Assembly: GCA_050954505.1 (NCBI GenBank)
Contig: JBPBPY010000059.1
Coordinates: forward strand, 1-10,543
Direction of reading: 5' to 3'
Length of the DNA stretch: 10,543 bases
Source: JAQGMO01 sp050954505
GTDB lineage: Bacteria; Pseudomonadota; Gammaproteobacteria; Burkholderiales; Burkholderiaceae_D
Positions 6,313-10,543 of this stretch are shown piece by piece. Both the position numbers and the translations under genes were made by a program. Numbering within the stretch: the stretch's first letter is position 1; each line of letters starts with the position of its first letter. The notes beneath the pieces are model-generated. The model was not told the DNA's origin and did no database searches. It saw only the letters and a list, made by a program, of their open reading frames with translations.

Positions 6313-7152
6313 ATGCTCAATATCGATCTTCATTGCCATTCCAGTGTTTCCGATGGCTTGCTGCGTCCGGCGCAGGTCGCCGCGCGTGCCAAGGCCAATG
6401 GCGTCGACGTCTGGGCCCTGACCGATCATGATGAAATCGGCGGCATCGCCGAAGCCCGTGCGGCGGCGGCGCAACTCGACTTGCGCTTCATTGCCGGCGT
6501 CGAGATCTCGATTACCTGGGCCAATGAAACCGTGCACATCGTCGGCCTGAACATCGATGACACCAACCGTGCACTGATCGAGGGCCTGGCCTCGACGCGG
6601 TCCGGGCGTGAACAGCGTGCGCGCGAGATCGGTGCGCAGCTCGCCGCCGCAGGCATTCCCGATGCCTATGAAGGTGCGCTGAAATATGCCGACAACGCCG
6701 ACCTGATTTCACGCACGCATTTTGCCCGCTACATCATCGAGGTCGGCCGGGCGCGCGATGTGCATGCGGTGTTCAGGAATTTTCTCTCGGAAGGCAAGCC
6801 GGGCTACATACCGCACCGCTGGGCCACGCTGGCCCAGGCAGTGGGCTGGATCCGCGGTGCCGGCGGCATTGCCGTGATTGCCCATCCGGGGCGCTATCCG
6901 CTCACTGCCATGCAGTTCGACGCCCTGTTCGAGGAATTCAAGAACCTCGGCGGCTTGGCCATCGAGGTCATTACCGGCAGCCACACCGTGGAACAGTACA
7001 GCGAATATGCCAAGGTCGCCAAACGGTACGGTTTCCTGGCCTCGCGAGGTTCCGACTTCCATGGGCCGCTCGAGTCGCGTATCGACCTGGGTACCTTGCC
7101 GCCGTTGCCGGGCGACCTGACGCCGGTCTGGCGCGACTGGGAACTGCGCTGA
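6313..7152 (+). CDS. rnm: PHP-domain phosphoesterase, RNase AM (5'-3' exoribonuclease / 3',5'-nucleoside bisphosphate phosphatase)
   Basis: A 279-residue cytoplasmic metal-dependent phosphoesterase of the YciV/RNase AM (formerly TrpH) family. Known members remove the 3'-phosphate from 3',5'-nucleoside bisphosphates and trim 5' ends of short RNAs and rRNA. All PHP signatures are present: DLHCHSSVSDG (5-15; H7, H9, D14), LTDHD (36-40), GVEIS (62-66; E64), H75, AHPGRY (190-195; H191) and GSDFHG (246-251; D248, H250), together forming a three-metal site. The insertion carrying RTHFARY (134-140) is characteristic of this subfamily and separates it from DNA-polymerase or histidinol-phosphatase PHP proteins. 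ATG at 6313 starts directly at the first beta-strand, as in relatives; no ribosome site is evident. It precedes yciO with a 259-base spacer, an order I recall from other Burkholderiales. Confidence 0.92.
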   Translation: MLNIDLHCHSSVSDGLLRPAQVAARAKANGVDVWALTDHDEIGGIAEARAAAAQLDLRFIAGVEISITWANETVHIVGLNIDDTNRALIEGLASTRSGREQRAREIGAQLAAAGIPDAYEGALKYADNADLISRTHFARYIIEVGRARDVHAVFRNFLSEGKPGYIPHRWATLAQAVGWIRGAGGIAVIAHPGRYPLTAMQFDALFEEFKNLGGLAIEVITGSHTVEQYSEYAKVAKRYGFLASRGSDFHGPLESRIDLGTLPPLPGDLTPVWRDWELR

Positions 7153-7160
7153 CCGAAGTA

Positions 7161-7178
7161 CGTCGAGACCGGTCGACG
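7161..7178. terminator. weak hairpin after rnm
   Basis: CGTCGA (7161-7166) and TCGACG (7173-7178) can pair as a six-base stem with a six-base loop, starting nine bases after the rnm stop codon. No T-run follows, so it may only be an RNA-stabilising or Rho-independent-like remnant. The rest of the 259-base rnm-yciO spacer holds a duplicated CGCGGCCAT (7331-7348) and no gene I can support. Confidence 0.3.
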
Positions 7179-7411
7179 CAGCACCGCGTTCCTTTGCCAT
7201 CATTACCTGCCGTGATTGCCAACGCTTGTCTTGAATTGCGAACTGCGGATCCACATATTCGTCGCGTGGCGCAAGCCCGGCAGCGCCATGGCCTGCATTG
7301 CACCACCGTGCTGCGTGTTTGCGCAGCCAACGCGGCCATCGCGGCCATCGCCGCAGGCGCCCGATGTCCCCAAGCGTCGAACAGCGTTTTTTGCCAACTC
7401 ACCCTGAACCA

Positions 7412-8032
7412 ATGAGCCAATTCTTTCAGATTCACCCGGATAACCCGCAACAGCGTTTGATCAAACATGCCGCACAGATCATCAATGATGGCGGCATCGT
7501 GGCCATGCCGACCGATTCCTGCTACGCACTGGTCTGCCAGCTCGATGACAAGAAAGCCATGGAACGCCTGCGCCAGATTCGCGGCATCGACGACAAGCAT
7601 CACCTGACCCTGCTGTGCCGCGACCTGAGCGAGATTTCGCAATATGCCAAGCTCGACAACAGCCAGTACCGTTTGCTGAAGTCAGTCACGCCAGGCGCCT
7701 ACACCTTCATTCTCGAAGCGACCAAGGAAGTGCCGCGCCGCCTCTCGCATCCTTCACGCAAGACCATCGGTTTGCGGGTGCCGGAAAATCCGATTGCCCA
7801 TGCACTGCTGGAAGAGCTGGGCCAGCCCCTGCTGGGCACCACGCTGATTTTGCCTGGCGAGGGTGAACCATTGACCAACGGTGAAGAGATCCGCGCGCGG
7901 CTCGAGCGCCAGATCGAGCTGGTCATCGATGGCGGTGCCTGCAGCCTGGAGCCCACCACCGTCATCGACCTGACTGGCGCGCCGGTGCTGGTGCGCCAGG
8001 GACGTGGCAATGCGGCGCAATTCGGCCTCTGA
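7412..8032 (+). CDS. yciO: YciO-type YrdC/Sua5-domain protein
   Basis: A 206-residue cytoplasmic protein of the YrdC fold. The fold binds ATP, threonine and bicarbonate in TsaC/Sua5, which makes threonylcarbamoyl-AMP for tRNA t6A. Here PTDSCYAL (33-40), R53 and R57 in the RLRQIRGI segment, the PGAYTFIL strand (94-101), LRVPENP (121-127) and PTTVIDL (181-187) are clear. The TsaC/Sua5 S-x-N signature is replaced by TTLILPGEGEP (143-153), which marks the YciO branch. YciO is a paralogue whose in vivo role is not settled; annotations as threonylcarbamoyl-AMP synthase should be read cautiously. ATG at 7412 gives the usual YciO opening (MSQFFQIHPDN); the frame is open to 7298, but the extra residues are Arg-rich and unconserved. 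No strong ribosome site is visible. It follows rnm on the same strand. Confidence 0.9.
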   Translation: MSQFFQIHPDNPQQRLIKHAAQIINDGGIVAMPTDSCYALVCQLDDKKAMERLRQIRGIDDKHHLTLLCRDLSEISQYAKLDNSQYRLLKSVTPGAYTFILEATKEVPRRLSHPSRKTIGLRVPENPIAHALLEELGQPLLGTTLILPGEGEPLTNGEEIRARLERQIELVIDGGACSLEPTTVIDLTGAPVLVRQGRGNAAQFGL

Positions 8033-8139
8033 TCCATGTCTGCAGCGTTGGCAACAGCCACAGGCAGCGCAGTGCGCGTGACGACCGGTGGTGGCTTTGA
8101 TCGACAAATGACTGCCAGCGTCAACAGCGGCGCCTGCCT

Positions 8140-8197
8140 TGGACGGCCCTGACTGAATGGCCGTGGATTGGCCGCTGAACCAATCTTCGGCCGTCCA
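8140..8197. repeat. 9-base inverted repeat upstream of the protease gene
   Basis: TGGACGGCC (8140-8148) and GGCCGTCCA (8189-8197) are exact reverse complements separated by 40 bases. The right arm covers the -35 zone of the presumed protease promoter. It may be a paired operator, a long-range stem, or chance; no T-run follows to suggest a terminator. Confidence 0.4.
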
Positions 8198-8207
8198 GCC
8201 CCTCTGC

Positions 8208-8213
8208 TAAAAT
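8208..8213 (+). promoter_or_regulatory. -10 box (TAAAAT) giving a near-leaderless mRNA
   Basis: TAAAAT ends seven bases before the ATG at 8221, so transcription would be expected to start at or within a base or two of the start codon. The intervening bases contain no purine-rich ribosome site, which fits leaderless translation. The -35 match (TTCGGC at 8186-8191, 16-base spacing) is weak. Confidence 0.45.
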
Positions 8214-8220
8214 CGCCGAC

Positions 8221-8877
8221 ATGAACAATCTCATCCAGACCTTTGCGGTCTATGCCTTGCCGGTCCTGTTTGCCATTACCCTGCATGAAGCCGCGCATGC
8301 ATACGCTGCCAAATACTTCGGCGATACCACCGCGTATTCCCAAGGGCGCATGAGCCTCAATCCCTTGCGCCACATCGATCCGGTTGGCACCTTGCTGATT
8401 CCGATCGTGCTGTTTTTTGTCGGCAGTCCGTTCCTGTTCGGCTATGCCAAACCGGTGCCGGTGGAATTCGGCAAGCTCAACCGTCCGAAGCGCGACATGG
8501 CCTGGGTTGCCCTGGCCGGGCCGGCGGCGAACCTGGTCATGGCACTGGGCTGGATGATCATGGCAGTGTTCCTCAGCAGTACGCTTGCTGCGCAGGATTT
8601 TTTCATGCAAATGGCCGTGGCAGGCGTCAAAACCAATCTGGTGATCTTTGCCTTCAACCTCATTCCAGTGCCGCCGCTGGATGGTGGCCGGGTGATGTTC
8701 AGCATCCTGCCACACCGTCTGGCCTGGCAGTATGGCAAGCTGGAAAAATATGGGTTCTTCATCGTGCTTGGATTGATGTTCCTGAAAGTGCTTCAATTCT
8801 GGATGATTCCCGTCATGGCACTGGGCGGCAACCTGATCGAATTCATCGTCAAGCCGTTGATGCTGCTGATGCGCTGA
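8221..8877 (+). CDS. site-2 protease family (M50) membrane metalloprotease
   Basis: A 218-residue integral membrane zinc protease of the short, PDZ-less M50 group. The active site reads HEAAH (H22, E23, H26) in the first membrane helix, and the third ligand is D154 in NLIPVPPLDGGR (146-157) in a later helix. Hydrophobic segments lie at about 5-28, 53-73, 94-118, 132-150 and 178-205, consistent with five to six membrane spans. Family members cut membrane-embedded substrates such as anti-sigma factors; the substrate here is unknown. The GYAKPVPV segment (74-81) is typical of the subgroup. Its start is set by ATG at 8221, directly after a presumed -10 box. The stop TGA at 8875-8877 overlaps the next ATG by one base, suggesting translational coupling to the methyltransferase. 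Confidence 0.93.
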   Translation: MNNLIQTFAVYALPVLFAITLHEAAHAYAAKYFGDTTAYSQGRMSLNPLRHIDPVGTLLIPIVLFFVGSPFLFGYAKPVPVEFGKLNRPKRDMAWVALAGPAANLVMALGWMIMAVFLSSTLAAQDFFMQMAVAGVKTNLVIFAFNLIPVPPLDGGRVMFSILPHRLAWQYGKLEKYGFFIVLGLMFLKVLQFWMIPVMALGGNLIEFIVKPLMLLMR

Positions 8878-9476
8878 TGGCAACCGACCACACGTCATCT
8901 GGTCCTGCCGGTCTTCACGCGCAAGCCAGGCCATCGCCGTGGGTGAGCCGCTTTGCTGGCGCTTTGCCCGCTGGCGAAGTGCTGGACCTGGCCTGCGGCG
9001 GCGGACGCCATGTGCGCCTGCTCGCAGCACAGGGCAGGGCGGTCGTTGCAGTCGACCGTGACGTCAGCGCGTTTGCCCAGGCCAAGCCAGGCAATGTCAC
9101 CGTTGTCCAGCTTGACCTCGAAGGTGACCGGGCAGCATGGCCGCCCGGCTTGTTCGCACCGGACCGCTACGCCGGCATTGTCGTGACGAATTACCTGCAT
9201 CGTCCGCTGTTGCCGCTGCTGCTTGCCAGCCTGGCAGCTGGCGCAATGTTGATCTATGAAACCTTCGCGCTGGGCAACGAGCGCTTTGGCAAACCGTCGA
9301 ACCCCGACTTCCTGCTGCGCCCCGGCGAACTGCTTGCATGCGTGGCCGATACCGCTTGCCGGGCTCTGGACCTGCGGGTGGTGGCATTCGAAGAGGGGCA
9401 GCTTGGCCAACCCAAGGCGGCAATGGTCCAGCGCATCTGCGTGTCCCGCGGTGCGGCCAGCGTCATGCTGGACTGA
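8877..9476 (+). CDS. class I SAM-dependent methyltransferase
   Basis: A 199-residue cytoplasmic protein with a Rossmann-type methyltransferase domain. Motif I is VLDLACGGGRH (35-45), the ribose-binding acidic residue is D60 in VAVDRD, and VQLDL (77-81) corresponds to the adenine-side motif. Downstream NYLHRPL (105-111), YETFALGNERFGKPSNP (127-143) and FLLRPGELL (145-153) place it in a TehB-like group that I remember as common beside M50 proteases in betaproteobacteria. The methyl acceptor is not known; tellurite resistance is often assigned by similarity only. The start overlaps the protease stop (TGATG at 8875-8879), so the two genes are probably co-translated. It ends 137 bases before dapA. 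Confidence 0.88.
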   Translation: MATDHTSSGPAGLHAQARPSPWVSRFAGALPAGEVLDLACGGGRHVRLLAAQGRAVVAVDRDVSAFAQAKPGNVTVVQLDLEGDRAAWPPGLFAPDRYAGIVVTNYLHRPLLPLLLASLAAGAMLIYETFALGNERFGKPSNPDFLLRPGELLACVADTACRALDLRVVAFEEGQLGQPKAAMVQRICVSRGAASVMLD

Positions 9477-9574
9477 AGCATTGCGGCCTTGCCGCCATGC
9501 CGGGAAGCGGTGAAATTTTCCGCAGCAGGCAGCATAGCGTATGGCCGAATTACCATTATCAGACGACGATCCGC

Positions 9575-9580
9575 TACAAT
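9575..9580 (+). promoter_or_regulatory. candidate -10 box (TACAAT) for dapA
   Basis: TACAAT lies 33 bases before the dapA ATG in the 137-base spacer after the methyltransferase. The best upstream element is TTACCA at 9550-9555 with an over-long 19-base spacing. The predicted leader of about 27 bases has no clear ribosome site. Confidence 0.4.
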
Positions 9581-9613
9581 CGTGTTTTTCCCTCGTTCTG
9601 CACACCATACATC

Positions 9614-10492
9614 ATGATTCAGGGCAGCTTAGTAGCAATCGTCACCCCCATGAACGCCGACGGCAGCCTCGATCTGCCCTGCCTGCGCAAGCTGGTCGAC
9701 TGGCACATCGCCGAGGGCACCGATGGCATCGTCATTGTGGGCACCACGGGCGAGTCGCCCACGGTAACGGTCGATGAGCATTGCGAACTGATCAAGGTTG
9801 CGGTCGACCAGGCTGCCAAGCGCATTCCCATCATTGCCGGCACCGGTGGCAACGCCACTGCGGAAGCCATCGAGCTGACCCGCTTTGCCAAGGACGTCGG
9901 CGCCGATGCATCCTTGCAGGTTGTGCCCTACTACAACCGTCCAACCCAGGAAGGCATGTACCAGCATTTCCGCAAGATTGCCGAGTCGGTCGACCTGCCC
10001 GTCATTCTGTACAACGTCCCTGGCCGCACGGTGGCCGACATGAGCAATGAGACCATCCTGCGCCTGGCGGCAGTCGACGGCATCGTCGGCGTCAAGGAAG
10101 CCACTGGCAACATTGCGCGCGCCACGGAATTGATCAAGCTGGCGCCTGAAGGCTTTGCGATCTATTCCGGTGACGATCCGACGGCCATGGCATTGATCTT
10201 GTGCGGTGGTCACGGCAACATTTCGGTGACCGCCAATGTGGCGCCGCGTGCCATGCATGAATTATGCGCGGCGGCCCTGCGTGGCGACATTGCCGAAGCA
10301 CGTCGCATCAATGATCAGTTACTTCCTTTGCATGTCAAACTGTTCGTTGAACCCAATCCAGTGCCGGTGAAATGGGCCATGGTCGAAATGGGACTGATGC
10401 CGCAAGGACTGCGCTTGCCACTGGTGCCGCTGGCCGAGAGTTTTCATGAGACGGTCCGCGCAGCCCTGCGTGAATCGGGTGTATTACAATAG
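9614..10492 (+). CDS. dapA: 4-hydroxy-tetrahydrodipicolinate synthase
   Basis: A 292-residue TIM-barrel class I aldolase, expected to be a cytoplasmic homotetramer. It condenses pyruvate with aspartate-4-semialdehyde, the first committed step towards diaminopimelate (cell wall) and lysine. Numbering coincides with the E. coli enzyme: Schiff-base lysine K161 (VGVKEATG), Y133 in ILYNVPGR, R138, T44-T45 in GTTGE and Y107 in PYYNRP, so the catalytic triad is complete. Start at ATG 9614 gives the standard N-terminus MIQGSLVAIVTP; the frame is open much further upstream, but that overlaps the methyltransferase. Feedback inhibition by lysine cannot be judged from sequence alone. In many Burkholderiales a bamC lipoprotein gene follows; here only 51 bases remain, with no start visible. 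Confidence 0.97.
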   Translation: MIQGSLVAIVTPMNADGSLDLPCLRKLVDWHIAEGTDGIVIVGTTGESPTVTVDEHCELIKVAVDQAAKRIPIIAGTGGNATAEAIELTRFAKDVGADASLQVVPYYNRPTQEGMYQHFRKIAESVDLPVILYNVPGRTVADMSNETILRLAAVDGIVGVKEATGNIARATELIKLAPEGFAIYSGDDPTAMALILCGGHGNISVTANVAPRAMHELCAAALRGDIAEARRINDQLLPLHVKLFVEPNPVPVKWAMVEMGLMPQGLRLPLVPLAESFHETVRAALRESGVLQ

Positions 10493-10543
10493 TTGCCTCG
10501 CGCGCCGGCGCCGGCCGTTTCGCCGCCACTCCGGTTTGAAATT

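Noticed and set aside
7194..7411. Short open frames between rnm and yciO
   Set aside because: Low-complexity Ala-rich or Arg-rich products without a ribosome site; the CGCGGCCAT duplication explains part of the pattern.
7699..9030. A 443-codon minus-strand open frame spanning yciO, the protease and the methyltransferase
   Set aside because: It runs antisense across three well-recognised genes and their spacers with no domain signal; it is explained by GC-rich third positions.
9338..9613. Upstream extension of the dapA frame
   Set aside because: It overlaps the methyltransferase and lengthens a protein whose 292-residue form aligns residue for residue with known DapA.
10485..10490. TACAAT at the end of dapA as a promoter for the next gene
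   Set aside because: It lies within the last codons and stop, lacks a -35 element, and too little downstream sequence is present to see a gene start.

Overview
The window is a compact, high-GC stretch of bacterial chromosome. Protein sequences and gene order point to a betaproteobacterium of the order Burkholderiales, probably near Oxalobacteraceae (Herbaspirillum, Massilia and relatives). That placement is inferred from remembered family likeness and from the run PHP phosphoesterase, YciO, site-2 protease, dapA; no search was run. I see no tRNA, rRNA, CRISPR array, insertion sequence, prophage gene or attachment site.

Left part (1-3500), accessory in character: a small predicted lipoprotein (89-346); a metal-dependent amidohydrolase resembling gamma-resorcylate decarboxylase (431-1408); on the minus strand a two-gene unit made of a haem-oxygenase-like, iron-containing redox enzyme (1709-2593) followed by a short DUF2384 (Xre/MbcA/ParS toxin-binding) protein (1435-1701); then a plus-strand GNAT acetyltransferase (2900-3508). 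A 306-base divergent spacer (2594-2899) separates the oxidase-like gene from the acetyltransferase.

Middle part (3505-6184): an AMP-forming acyl-CoA synthetase on the minus strand, whose stop codon interlocks with that of the acetyltransferase in a CTAG, and a divergently oriented alpha/beta hydrolase. The 103-base space between their starts carries a TATAAT box and a repeated, partly palindromic TACGT element that could be a shared operator.

Right part (6185-10543), housekeeping: RNase AM-type PHP phosphoesterase (rnm), the YrdC-domain protein YciO, an M50 membrane metalloprotease with what looks like a leaderless transcript, a class I methyltransferase overlapping it by one base, and dapA, the first committed enzyme of lysine/diaminopimelate synthesis. 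All are on the plus strand.

The best candidate for something undescribed is the minus-strand pair. A diiron-oxidase-like enzyme of unknown substrate appears to be translationally coupled to a stand-alone DUF2384 protein that has no DNA-binding domain and no toxin partner in view.
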